A stretch of 8,137 nucleotides of DNA from Thermoprotei archaeon (GCA_003650865.1 QMSN01000042.1:1-8137), one strand, 5' to 3'; shown: positions 1-6,685, counted from the stretch's first letter. Translations and numbers: made by a program. Notes: generated by a model from the sequence alone, not told the origin.

Positions 1-86
1 ACACGTTCTCTTCTAGGATTGAGAAGATGAAGCCCTTAAGCGACGACGTTAGGAGGAGGCTCATGGAGGTGTACAAGCTTGGCTAG
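1..86 (+). CDS. 3' end of an unidentified gene (possibly hdrA)
   Basis: Only the third forward frame is open from the left edge; the other two hit stops within about 30 bases. It encodes the last 27 residues, a charged tail rich in Arg and Lys ending in VYKLG, and stops at TAG 84-86. The stop overlaps the proposed TTG start of hdrC by 8 bases, so the gene is almost certainly in the same operon. HdrA commonly sits beside hdrC and hdrB, so hdrA is a reasonable guess from context. The visible tail has no cysteine motif or flavin-binding signature, so its identity cannot be confirmed from this window. Confidence 0.5.
   Translation, partial: TFSSRIEKMKPLSDDVRRRLMEVYKLG
65..71 (+). promoter_or_regulatory. 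Shine-Dalgarno site that sets the hdrC start
   Basis: GGAGGTG lies 7 nt before TTG 79, an ideal distance. It is 16 nt before the in-frame ATG at 88, which is too far. It lies inside the end of the upstream gene, which implies coupled translation and supports TTG as the true start. Confidence 0.6.
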
Positions 87-579
87 AATGGGGAGGTTGG
101 GTAGAGCCGACATCGACCCGAGGTTTGAATCCGACGTGTTGAAGTACCCCGTCAAGCTGAACGTAGACGCCTGCCTCCAATGCGGGGTTTGCGGGGGGTC
201 TTGTCCAGTAGCCTTCTCAATGGACTACACTCCTCGAGAGCTCGTGGAGCTAGTCAAGCTCGGCCTCAAGGAGAAGGCTTTGAGCTGCAGGGCTATATGG
301 ATATGCACTGGCTGCAACGTTTGCAGTGACAGGTGCCCTGAAGACGTCAATCCATCGGAGATCCTAAACTCGCTTAGAGCTCTAGCCTTCAAGTCCGGCT
401 TCAAGGTCCCCGAGATGTTCCTAAAGATGATGGAGAACCTGCTCTCCTACGGCTGGATATACGAGGTCGACGAGTTCACCAATGAGGATAGGGCTGATAG
501 AGGATTGCCTCAGCTGAAGCCTCCAAGCTTGGACTCCCTCAAGAAGATGATGGAGGCCACTTGGCCTAGGGGGGATTAG
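79..579 (+). CDS. hdrC: Heterodisulfide reductase subunit C (HdrC), iron-sulfur protein
   Basis: HdrC is the small electron-transfer subunit of soluble cytoplasmic HdrABC, passing electrons from HdrA to the HdrB active site during CoM-S-S-CoB reduction. The 166-residue protein has two ferredoxin-type [4Fe-4S] motifs: C32/C35/C38/C42-Pro (CLQCGVCGGSCP) and C76/C79/C82/C86-Pro (CTGCNVCSDRCP). An extra Cys sits at 70. The rest is a helical C-terminal part with no membrane segment. The length is in the usual HdrC range, and it is separate from HdrB, unlike the membrane-linked HdrD, where the two domains are fused. The TTG start is chosen because GGAGGTG lies 7 nt upstream; ATG at 88 would remove three residues. 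The stop TAG shares one base with the hdrB GTG start, so the two are probably translationally coupled. Other 4Fe-4S electron-transfer proteins share the motif, but the HdrB neighbour makes HdrC the firm choice. Confidence 0.93.
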   Translation: MARMGRLGRADIDPRFESDVLKYPVKLNVDACLQCGVCGGSCPVAFSMDYTPRELVELVKLGLKEKALSCRAIWICTGCNVCSDRCPEDVNPSEILNSLRALAFKSGFKVPEMFLKMMENLLSYGWIYEVDEFTNEDRADRGLPQLKPPSLDSLKKMMEATWPRGD

Positions 580-1442
580 TGGTGAAGCTGAGCTTCTTCG
601 TGGGTTGTACGTCAGCGGTTCGAGAGGTGAACTACGAGATCTCAGCTAAGGCTGTCTTAGAGTCTCTAGGCGTAGAGCTTGAGTACATCGAGGGGCAGAG
701 CTGTTGCGGGCTTCCGTTTAGGTATGTGAGCTTTGACAGCTGGCTTACGCTTGCTTCGAGGAACATAGCTCTAGCGGAGCTCACAGGCAACCCCATGCTA
801 GTCCTGTGCAGCGGCTGTTACAAGTCGTTTAAGGAGGCTCTAAGCCTAATATCAAAGCCTGAGCTTAAGAAGTCGGTCAACGAGAGGCTCTCAATTGAAG
901 GCTTGGAGGTTAAGGGCGGGCTTAAGGTTATACACATAGCTGAGCTCCTACACGACCACTATGGAGTTGACAGGCTGGCTCAGCAGGTCAAGGTGAAGCT
1001 CAACCTCAACGTGGCTGTACACCCAGGATGCCACATAGTTAGGCCCATGGACGTAATAGGCTTCGACAACCCCGAAGTACCGTTGAAGCTCGAGAAGCTC
1101 GTAGAACTTACAGGGTGCAACTCCATTCAGTACAGGACTAAGAGGGAGTGCTGTGGAGCAACTCTGGCAGGCATAGACCAAGAGGCGTCTAAAAGCTTAG
1201 TCGCTAGGAAGATTATGAACATCAAGGGCAGGGCCGATGCCCTCATAACGTTCTGCCCAATATGCCACGCCTCATATGACGCGATGCAGAGAGCTGCGTT
1301 AAAGCCTGAAGACCAGGTTCCAGTCCTACACTACACTCAGCTCTTAGGGCTAGCTCTGGGGCTACCTCCCGAGAAGCTGGGCTTCGACTACAACAGGGTG
1401 AGCGTCGACAAGGTGCTGGCGAAAATTAAGAACACCCCCTAA
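579..1442 (+). CDS. hdrB: Heterodisulfide reductase subunit B (HdrB), catalytic subunit
   Basis: HdrB is the catalytic subunit that reduces CoM-S-S-CoB to the free thiols using two noncubane [4Fe-4S] clusters held by CCG domains (Pfam CCG). Both cysteine sets are complete in this 287-residue protein. The first is C10, C42-C43-Gly, C77 and C80; the second is C151 (HPGCH), C191-C192-Gly, C226 and C229 (FCPICH). The spacings (31 and 33, then 39 and 33 residues) fit the known HdrB pattern, so the enzyme should be active. There is no signal peptide or membrane segment. The start at GTG 579 overlaps the hdrC stop by one base. A run of six G at 569-574 lies 4 nt before it and 7 nt before a second in-frame GTG at 582, so the start could be one codon later. 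Related CCG proteins such as HdrD or GlpC-like subunits are less likely, given the length and the separate hdrC. Confidence 0.94.
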   Translation: MVKLSFFVGCTSAVREVNYEISAKAVLESLGVELEYIEGQSCCGLPFRYVSFDSWLTLASRNIALAELTGNPMLVLCSGCYKSFKEALSLISKPELKKSVNERLSIEGLEVKGGLKVIHIAELLHDHYGVDRLAQQVKVKLNLNVAVHPGCHIVRPMDVIGFDNPEVPLKLEKLVELTGCNSIQYRTKRECCGATLAGIDQEASKSLVARKIMNIKGRADALITFCPICHASYDAMQRAALKPEDQVPVLHYTQLLGLALGLPPEKLGFDYNRVSVDKVLAKIKNTP

Positions 1443-1615
1443 AAACACCTATTTATTGCAGGCCACCTAGACCCTCTTGAACCCCCACTTTGCACCAAGA
1501 TGTGGAATTCAAATAGGCAGTTGCTCTCGAAGCCCTTATCATCTAGTTCACGCTGTGCTCTAAATAATATAGCACCTTGCTCATACTACGTCGCCTGGCG
1601 GTTGGGGGCTTCTCA
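1443..1615. other. Intergenic region between hdrB and the MFS gene
   Basis: This 134-173 bp gap (depending on the MFS start) is the longest in the window. Just after the hdrB stop is a short A/T-rich stretch with the T-rich run CTATTTATTG at about 1449-1458, a weak candidate for an archaeal terminator. No strong hairpin, tRNA or small ORF with a good ribosome site was found. Its right end holds the TATA-like element listed separately. Confidence 0.4.
1555..1575 (+). promoter_or_regulatory. TATA-like promoter of the MFS gene, flanked by a 5-bp inverted repeat
   Basis: TAAATAATATA at 1561-1571 is the only strongly A/T-rich box before the transporter gene. Archaeal transcripts usually begin about 25 nt downstream, here near 1590. 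That lies beyond TTG 1577 but before GTG 1616, so it supports the later start. GTGCT at 1555-1559 and AGCAC at 1571-1575 form an inverted repeat around the box. This could be a small operator, but a 5-bp repeat can easily arise by chance. Confidence 0.4.
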
Positions 1616-2812
1616 GTGCAGCCATCGAGTAGATGTGGAGACAGCTGTGGAGGCAAATGGCTTCCACTAACCACAGCTTACCTCTGCGCTTTCATAGGCC
1701 CTTTCGGGGGTAACATGATAATCTCCATGTTCCCAGTCCTCGAGGAGTTGTTTAACGTTGACGTCGCTGTGATATCCCTCACGATAACGCTCTTCATGAT
1801 ACCCTTCAGCTTATTTCATGTAGTTACTGGAGCCATGTCGGATGCCTACGGCAGAGCTAAGGTCATGCTGCTGGGCTCCTCGATATACTGCATGGGCTCT
1901 TTCTTGGCGTCGGCATCCCCCGTGATCGAGGTCCTCTTGGCGTCTAGGGTTATTCAGGGGGTTGGGGGCTCCATGCTGCTGCCCGTGGCCATGGCCTTGA
2001 TAGGGGACATAGTTGAGCCCAGAAGGCTGGGGAGGGCTATGGGAGGCTTCAGCATGGCGGTAACCGCTGGCGTAGCCCTTGGACCTCTCGTTGGAGGATA
2101 CATGGCCTCGATCCATTGGGCCTATGCCTTCATACTTCTGGGCTTAATGGCCCTCCTCCTCATACCCCTCATACTCGCGGTAGAGGTCTTCAAGAGATCC
2201 TCGACGCCCAGGGCTTTTACGGTGTGGAGGGGGTTCTTCAAGGCCTTGAGGAATAAGGTCGTATTAACGTCTGGAGCCATAGGCTTCCTAGCCTTCGTAG
2301 TTAGAATGGGGGTCTACACGTACGTCACAGATGCTCTTGGAAAGCCTCCTCACGAGTGGAGTACAGACCACATAGGCCTCCTGCTCTCACTCGCTGGCTT
2401 CGCGGGTTTAGGGGCTGGCCTCCTAGCAGGGTACTTAACGGATAAGCTTGGCAGGCTCCAGACGGCCTTCGTGGGGCTGGCCATGCTATTCACAACCTTT
2501 GCAATGCTAGTTCTCCCCTCTTGGCCCCTCCTAATGCCAGTGATAATGGTTATGCTGGGCTTCGGGGGGACCACGACGTTCACACCCCTCTCAACACTAG
2601 CCGTTGAGGTCGAGCCTCAATTTAGAGGCGCCGCATCATCGGTCTACGGCTTCCTCAGATTTATGGGGTACGCCCTCGGCCCACCCATACTACTAGCTCC
2701 CTACGCATACCTAGGGGTTGGAGGGGTTGCCTTTGCATGCATGGCCCTCGTAGCGGCATCAACCCTCGCACTCGCCCTCATGAGGAGGCTGGCTCTACGG
2801 CTAACGCTCTAA
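1616..2812 (+). CDS. MFS transporter, drug:H+ antiporter-like (12 TM)
   Basis: A membrane protein of the major facilitator superfamily, probably a proton-driven exporter of the DHA1 (Bcr/CflA-like) type. Numbered from GTG 1616 (398 residues), it shows about twelve hydrophobic segments in two halves around a central loop near residues 190-212. Motif A is in loop 2-3 (GAMSDAYGRAK, from about 72). Its second-half copy is GYLTDKLGR at about 272-280. The motif B-like ASRVIQGVGG, with its Arg at 111, is in TM4. The antiporter motif C GVALGPLVGG at about 152-161 is in TM5; this motif is typical of exporters. The substrate cannot be read from sequence. The frame is open back to TTG 1577 (411 residues), but that start has no ribosome site and would precede the predicted transcript start. 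GTG 1616 has GGGGG at 1604-1608, 7 nt upstream. The gene has its own promoter and no clear functional tie to either neighbour. Confidence 0.85.
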   Translation: MQPSSRCGDSCGGKWLPLTTAYLCAFIGPFGGNMIISMFPVLEELFNVDVAVISLTITLFMIPFSLFHVVTGAMSDAYGRAKVMLLGSSIYCMGSFLASASPVIEVLLASRVIQGVGGSMLLPVAMALIGDIVEPRRLGRAMGGFSMAVTAGVALGPLVGGYMASIHWAYAFILLGLMALLLIPLILAVEVFKRSSTPRAFTVWRGFFKALRNKVVLTSGAIGFLAFVVRMGVYTYVTDALGKPPHEWSTDHIGLLLSLAGFAGLGAGLLAGYLTDKLGRLQTAFVGLAMLFTTFAMLVLPSWPLLMPVIMVMLGFGGTTTFTPLSTLAVEVEPQFRGAASSVYGFLRFMGYALGPPILLAPYAYLGVGGVAFACMALVAASTLALALMRRLALRLTL

Positions 2813-2843
2813 GCTCTAGGTGCATTTGCTGTTAAGGGTTAGC

Positions 2844-2851
2844 TTAAAATA
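2844..2851 (+). promoter_or_regulatory. TATA box of the DUF234 ATPase gene (leaderless mRNA likely)
   Basis: TTAAAATA, preceded by an AGC stretch that could serve as a BRE, is centred about 27 nt before ATG 2875. At the usual archaeal TATA-to-start distance, transcription would begin within a few bases of the ATG. No Shine-Dalgarno sequence lies in front of the gene. Both points suggest a leaderless transcript independent of the MFS gene. Confidence 0.55.
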
Positions 2852-2884
2852 GTATACTCACGAGTATAATACCTATGAGTATAC
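2852..2884. repeat. 9-bp perfect inverted repeat over the ATPase start site (operator-like)
   Basis: GTATACTCA at 2852-2860 and TGAGTATAC at 2876-2884 are perfect inverted copies separated by 15 bases. The spacer contains a third related half-site, CGAGTATAA at 2861-2869. The element begins right after the TATA box, covers the expected transcription start, and runs into codons 1-4. A repressor bound there would block RNA polymerase, the common position for archaeal operators. The repeat itself is directly visible; its regulatory role is inferred. Confidence 0.6.
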
Positions 2885-4185
2885 AATTCTACGACAGAGA
2901 GCGAGAGCTCGAGATGCTGAATGGAGTTGCTAGGTCCAGTAGGGCTGAGCTCGTGATAGTGTATGGGAGGAGGCGCATAGGCAAGACGTGGCTTGTGAAG
3001 AGGTTCTTAGAGCTAAACCCAGGGGTCTACCTCTACGTTGAGGGGCCCAGCGTCAAGAGGTTCTTGAGCTCCGCCTCTAAGAGGTTTGGTGTTGAGTTTA
3101 GGGGTTTAGACGACTTCTTAAAGCACATCTTCGAGTCCTCTGCGAGGGAGAGGCTGGTGGTGGTCATAGACGAGTATCAGAGGATTTCGCGGGAGCTCTC
3201 GCCGAAGATACAGCACTACTGGGATGCTTATGCGAGCTCGAGTAGGCTTAAGCTTGTGCTGCTGGGCTCCACTGTGGGCATGGTGGAGAGGGACGTGAGC
3301 TACGTAGGGCCACTCTACGGTAGAGCAACTAGGGTGCTCAAGCTGACGGGCTTCGGCTACTCCTCGGCTAGGCTCATGCTTGAAGGTCTCTCTGAGAGGG
3401 AGGCCGTCAAGGTGTACTCCATCCTCGGAGGAACTCCCTACTACCTAGCCCTCTACGACAAGGCTAGGGACTTGAGGAGCAACCTGTACCGATTATTCCT
3501 AGACCTAGGAGCCCCCCTCTACGACGAGGTGGAGAGGCTGTTAACGACTGAGCTTAGAGAGCCCTTAAGGTACATAGAGGTTATGGAGGCGATAAGCGCT
3601 GGTAGGAGGACGCTGAAGGAGATATCGGACTACGTGAAGCTTGAGCGAACTCAGCTTAAGAAGTACATGCTCACACTTGAGAGGCTGGGCTTGATAAGTA
3701 GGGAGCTGAATGCATTCGTCAAGACGCCTCCTAGGTACAGGATAAACGACTTCTTCTTCAGGTTCTACACGACCTTCATAACTAGGCTTAAGGACTACAT
3801 AGAGCTCAGGCAGGTGGACTACGTCTTGGAGGAGATCATGGGGAGGCTCGACTCCTACGTGGGCCTAGCTTTTCAAGACATATGCCTAATGGAGCTGTCG
3901 AAAAGGCTTCCAGGCTACATGGTGGCTAGCTACTGGGATAGGGAGGGCAATGAGGTCGACGTAGTGGCTGTTAAGGGGAGAAGCGCCTTGATATTTGAAT
4001 GCAAGTTCGGGACTCTCACTAGAGCTGACGCGAAGCTGCTGAAGGGGAAGCTGAGGCTCGTGGCTAACAAGTTGAGGCTTAGCTCAGCTAAGCCCTACTT
4101 GGTGACGCCAGACGTCGATGGAGAGCTTGATGGCGTAGAGGTTTTAAGCTTAAGGCGAGTGGTTGAGGAGGGACTACCTCCTTGA
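2875..4185 (+). CDS. Archaeal ATPase_2 / DUF234 protein (AAA-like ATPase with winged helix and nuclease-like domain)
   Basis: A 436-residue member of the archaeal ATPase family (Pfam ATPase_2 plus DUF234), often found in several copies in thermophilic archaea; its physiological role is unknown. The N-terminal P-loop domain has Walker A GRRRIGKT (31-38), Walker B LVVVIDE (94-100) and a sensor-like LLGSTVGMVE (129-138). A winged-helix-like segment spans about 235-280 (TLKEISDYVKLERTQLKKYM within it). The C-terminal DUF234 region (about 285-436) contains EVD (360-362) and ECK (375-377). With D362, E375 and K377 spaced this way, it matches the PD-(D/E)xK restriction-endonuclease-like core, so a DNA-acting role is plausible but unproven. 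ATG 2875 is chosen because the TATA box lies about 27 nt upstream, giving a leaderless mRNA. A palindrome covers the start, suggesting autoregulation or repression. The 3' end overlaps the end of the convergent cfbB by 12 bp. All key motifs are intact, so this is not a decayed copy. Confidence 0.88.
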   Translation: MSIQFYDRERELEMLNGVARSSRAELVIVYGRRRIGKTWLVKRFLELNPGVYLYVEGPSVKRFLSSASKRFGVEFRGLDDFLKHIFESSARERLVVVIDEYQRISRELSPKIQHYWDAYASSSRLKLVLLGSTVGMVERDVSYVGPLYGRATRVLKLTGFGYSSARLMLEGLSEREAVKVYSILGGTPYYLALYDKARDLRSNLYRLFLDLGAPLYDEVERLLTTELREPLRYIEVMEAISAGRRTLKEISDYVKLERTQLKKYMLTLERLGLISRELNAFVKTPPRYRINDFFFRFYTTFITRLKDYIELRQVDYVLEEIMGRLDSYVGLAFQDICLMELSKRLPGYMVASYWDREGNEVDVVAVKGRSALIFECKFGTLTRADAKLLKGKLRLVANKLRLSSAKPYLVTPDVDGELDGVEVLSLRRVVEEGLPP

Positions 4186-5562
4186 GTAAGCCAAGCACTT
4201 CTCCAAGAACCTCTCGAAGAGGTGCTCTTGACCTGATGCTAGCACGTGGGTGTAGGATGCTAGGGCTTCATGGGTTACTATGCCGTCGTGCCTCCCATCA
4301 ACTCCGTAACCCCTCAAGACCTCGTAGGCGTACTTGACCTCGCCTCTAACCTCAATGCTGGAGTAGTGGAACTCGTGACCTTTAACTTCACCTCCAGCCT
4401 TGGAAAGGGGGTTGTCGCGTACAACTCTATGCCTAGTGTAGCCTAGAAACCGCGTCGACCTACTTATGCTGCACCTCCCTGGTATTACTGAGACTCCTCT
4501 AACCTTAACCCCACTGAAGTCCTCTATCTCCTCGCATAGGTACATGAGCCCTCCGCACTCAGCATAAGTTGGGCACTCGTCCTCTACGAGCTTCTTTAAG
4601 CTCCTCCTGAGGCTCTCGTTACCCTCAAGCTGTACGAGGAATAGCTGTGGATATCCTCCACCCATCAGCACCCCAGATGCCTCACTCAGCGAGCTGCTGG
4701 TTAATGGGCTGAAGGGCACGAGCTCAGCTCCAAGGGCTTCGAGTAGATCCATGTTCTGCCTGTAGTAGAAGTTAAAGGCCTCATCTAGTGCTACCGCCAC
4801 TTTAACCTTGCCCTTAGGCCTCCTCCTCGAGGTCTTTCTCTCCAGCCTTATCGGTGGAGCCGACTTAGCTATGTCCTCTATGAGCCTCACATTTAGGTTG
4901 CACTCGACGATCTCCCTCCACTTCTCGATGGATTCAAGCGCCTTAGCCCTCTTCTCCAAGGCTGGTCTTAAGCCTAGATGCCTCATCTCAACCTTCAGCT
5001 CACTGAGCACTGGTATAGCTCCTATAACTGGTATGCCAGCCATTTTCTCGACAGCAGCCTTAGCCTTAACCATGTGGATGAAGCTTCTCACCTTGTTCAG
5101 CACGACACCCTCAACCCTCACGCCTTCGGTGAGCGTCGAGAAGCCCTTTGCTATGGCGGCTGCCCCCATGTTTATGCCGCTGACGTCCACCACCAGCAGG
5201 ACTGGAGCCCTTAACACTTTAGCTACAAGCCACGTGCTGCCCCTCAAGCTCAACGGGTCTCCTGAGTCATAGAGGCTCCTCACACCCTCTATCAACGCTA
5301 TGTCCGCGCCCCTCGCGTACTCAACGAAGTCCCTGAGCATTTCCTCCTCGCTCATAAGCCAAGAGTCCAAGTTCACGCATTGCCTGCCGGAGGCCATGGT
5401 CAAGTACTGAGGGTCTATGAAGTCAGGCCCCACCTTAAACGTCTGAACCTTAAACCCTCTCTTGACGAGGCACTTGGCTAGGCCTGATGATATCATCGTC
5501 TTGCCAGAGCTGCTGCCAGAGGCTGATATGACTATTCTAGGTATGTCGAGGAGCTCAGCCAA
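4174..5562 (-). CDS. cfbB: Ni-sirohydrochlorin a,c-diamide synthase (CfbB; CbiA/CobB family)
   Basis: CfbB uses ATP and glutamine (or ammonia) to amidate the a and c acetate chains of Ni-sirohydrochlorin in coenzyme F430 synthesis. Numbered from TTG 5562 (462 residues), the N-terminal dethiobiotin-synthetase-like domain has the P-loop SGSSSGKT (15-22), KVGPDFIDP (43-51), NLDSW (64-68) and EGVRSLYDS (92-100). A basic linker near 238-253 leads to a class I glutamine amidotransferase domain with nucleophile C336 in AECGG and GHEFHYS at about 395-401. The C-terminal family motif, usually HxH, here reads HVL (H439, L441). Sequence alone cannot separate CfbB from cobyrinate a,c-diamide synthase CbiA; the cfbD and cfbE neighbours decide it. 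GTG 5571 is also in frame, but GAGGAG would lie directly against it, whereas TTG 5562 has it 8 nt upstream and follows the cfbD stop by one base. It is the last gene of the cluster. Confidence 0.9.
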   Translation of the reverse strand: MAELLDIPRIVISASGSSSGKTMISSGLAKCLVKRGFKVQTFKVGPDFIDPQYLTMASGRQCVNLDSWLMSEEEMLRDFVEYARGADIALIEGVRSLYDSGDPLSLRGSTWLVAKVLRAPVLLVVDVSGINMGAAAIAKGFSTLTEGVRVEGVVLNKVRSFIHMVKAKAAVEKMAGIPVIGAIPVLSELKVEMRHLGLRPALEKRAKALESIEKWREIVECNLNVRLIEDIAKSAPPIRLERKTSRRRPKGKVKVAVALDEAFNFYYRQNMDLLEALGAELVPFSPLTSSSLSEASGVLMGGGYPQLFLVQLEGNESLRRSLKKLVEDECPTYAECGGLMYLCEEIEDFSGVKVRGVSVIPGRCSISRSTRFLGYTRHRVVRDNPLSKAGGEVKGHEFHYSSIEVRGEVKYAYEVLRGYGVDGRHDGIVTHEALASYTHVLASGQEHLFERFLEKCLAYSRR

Positions 5563-5563
5563 G

Positions 5564-6685
5564 TCACTCACTCCTCAAGTGAGCCTCAGCCCTCAAGGCC
5601 TTGCCAAGCCTAGACTCAACTATGCGTCTACGCCCCAGCACGCTTATATGTGCATCCTCTTCGTTAACCACCTTGAAGTAGCCTAGAGCTCTAAGCCTAC
5701 TCATAGTCCTATTTCCAGAGGAGACCCCTATGGACCTGCCGAGCAGCTCGACTGGCAGTGCTTGAGGTATCCCCAGCGCTATTGACAAGTCGAAGCCGCC
5801 TATGCTCTTAAGGGCTTCAGAGACCTTCTCCCTGCTCAACGCGTACTCGTCGAGCCCACCAGTTAAGTAGTCAACCTCCACGCCGTTGGCTCTCAGCTCG
5901 CTGAGTATGCGTTGAGCGTCAGCCCTGACCTTCGGCAAGCCCACGTCGAACCTCAAGTTCGCTAGCACTATGAGCTCTCCACTAAGCGAAAGCCCCTCCT
6001 TGACCTGCTTGAGAGCTAGGATGACGTCGGAGTATAGGTAGGCCGTCTCCTTCTTAGCGTTAAGTACAGCGACAACTCTCCTCTCCCTAAGGCAATCTAT
6101 GATCAGCTTAGCGACCTCGTGGACGTCATCCCCCTCAGAAGGCTCCACGTAGCCTGATATAGCTACACCCCTAACTCTCTCAACTTCAGCCGCTCTCCTA
6201 AGCACCACCTTCTGCCTCTCGAACTCCGCTTCACTTATGACGCCGACCTTTAAGGCCGCTCTTAGAGCTCTTAGAGCTCCATCGACGTTATCGCCTATGC
6301 AAGCCGACACGTTCACAGCTATGACCTTGACTGGCAAATTAGCCCTCTCGACCTCGTCCTCAACGTCCTCGCCTATGATGGATGTGCAGCACGTGCCTAC
6401 AACTCCTATGAGCCTCGGCTTGTAGTCCTCGTACACTGCTCTGAGCACCTCCACGAGCTTCCTCTCCCCGCCCATGACCACGTCCATCTCGCTCATGGCA
6501 GTCGTGAACACCTTAACACCATCCCTCTCGAGGAGCCTCAGAGCCCTGAAGTTGCAGCCTGAAGGGCCGTGGAGGACTACTGCGTCGCACCCCAAGTCCC
6601 TGAGCATGTAGAGGGCAGCTGCTATAGGGTTAGGCCTCGGGTGAACCGGGTACTTCAGCTCTCTAAGCCTAAGCTTAACCCCCAT
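5564..6685 (-). CDS. cfbD: Ni-sirohydrochlorin a,c-diamide reductive cyclase subunit CfbD (NifD-like)
   Basis: CfbD is the nitrogenase-like catalytic component that, with the NifH-like reductase CfbC, carries out the six-electron reduction and gamma-lactam formation turning Ni-sirohydrochlorin a,c-diamide into 15,17(3)-seco-F430-17(3)-acid. The 373-residue protein fits this short class, which works as a homodimer without a NifK-like partner; none is present here. Nitrogenase component-1 features are GPSGCNF (C44), SEMDVVMGGERKL (65-77), VGTCCTSIIGEDV (C99/C100, 96-108) and SACIGDN (C129). The cysteines are candidate ligands for the [4Fe-4S] cluster; the tandem Cys at 99-100 makes the exact ligand unclear. 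ATG 6685 overlaps the end of cfbE by 11 bases. A GGTGGTG stretch about 7 nt upstream can serve as the ribosome site. The cfbB and cfbE neighbours exclude a nitrogenase or chlorophyllide reductase role. The partner cfbC is not in this window. Confidence 0.92.
   Translation of the reverse strand: MGVKLRLRELKYPVHPRPNPIAAALYMLRDLGCDAVVLHGPSGCNFRALRLLERDGVKVFTTAMSEMDVVMGGERKLVEVLRAVYEDYKPRLIGVVGTCCTSIIGEDVEDEVERANLPVKVIAVNVSACIGDNVDGALRALRAALKVGVISEAEFERQKVVLRRAAEVERVRGVAISGYVEPSEGDDVHEVAKLIIDCLRERRVVAVLNAKKETAYLYSDVILALKQVKEGLSLSGELIVLANLRFDVGLPKVRADAQRILSELRANGVEVDYLTGGLDEYALSREKVSEALKSIGGFDLSIALGIPQALPVELLGRSIGVSSGNRTMSRLRALGYFKVVNEEDAHISVLGRRRIVESRLGKALRAEAHLRSE
5571..5576 (-). promoter_or_regulatory. 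Shine-Dalgarno site that sets the cfbB start
   Basis: On the minus strand GAGGAG runs from 5576 to 5571. Its last G is the first base of the upstream GTG candidate at 5571, which makes that start unlikely. It lies 8 nt before TTG 5562, the normal spacing. The site is inside the end of cfbD, so translation is probably coupled. Confidence 0.55.

Noticed and set aside
948..1181. 77-codon minus-strand frame inside hdrB, and another at 2350-2583 inside the MFS gene
   Set aside because: Both are antisense to conserved coding sequence, with no promoter or ribosome site.
1447..1474. Repeated CACCTA words after hdrB, considered as a terminator hairpin or repeat
   Set aside because: They are in direct orientation, only six bases long, and form no stem.
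1811..2116. 101-codon open frame on the minus strand inside the MFS gene
   Set aside because: It is antisense to conserved MFS motifs A, B and C; the His/Gly/Gln-rich translation is low in complexity and unlike a real protein.
4808..5272. 154-codon open frame on the plus strand inside cfbB
   Set aside because: It lies wholly antisense to a well-supported gene; its Ser/Thr/Leu-rich translation has no recognisable motif and looks like a mirror of cfbB codon use.
4174..5562. Cobyrinate a,c-diamide synthase CbiA of cobalamin synthesis as an alternative for cfbB
   Set aside because: Sequence motifs alone allow it, but there is no other cobalamin gene nearby, while two F430-specific genes are directly linked upstream.
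5564..6685. Nitrogenase NifD/NifE or chlorophyllide reductase subunit as an alternative for the cfbD gene
   Set aside because: The protein is shorter than NifD, there is no NifK/NifN-like partner gene, and it sits between cfbE and cfbB.
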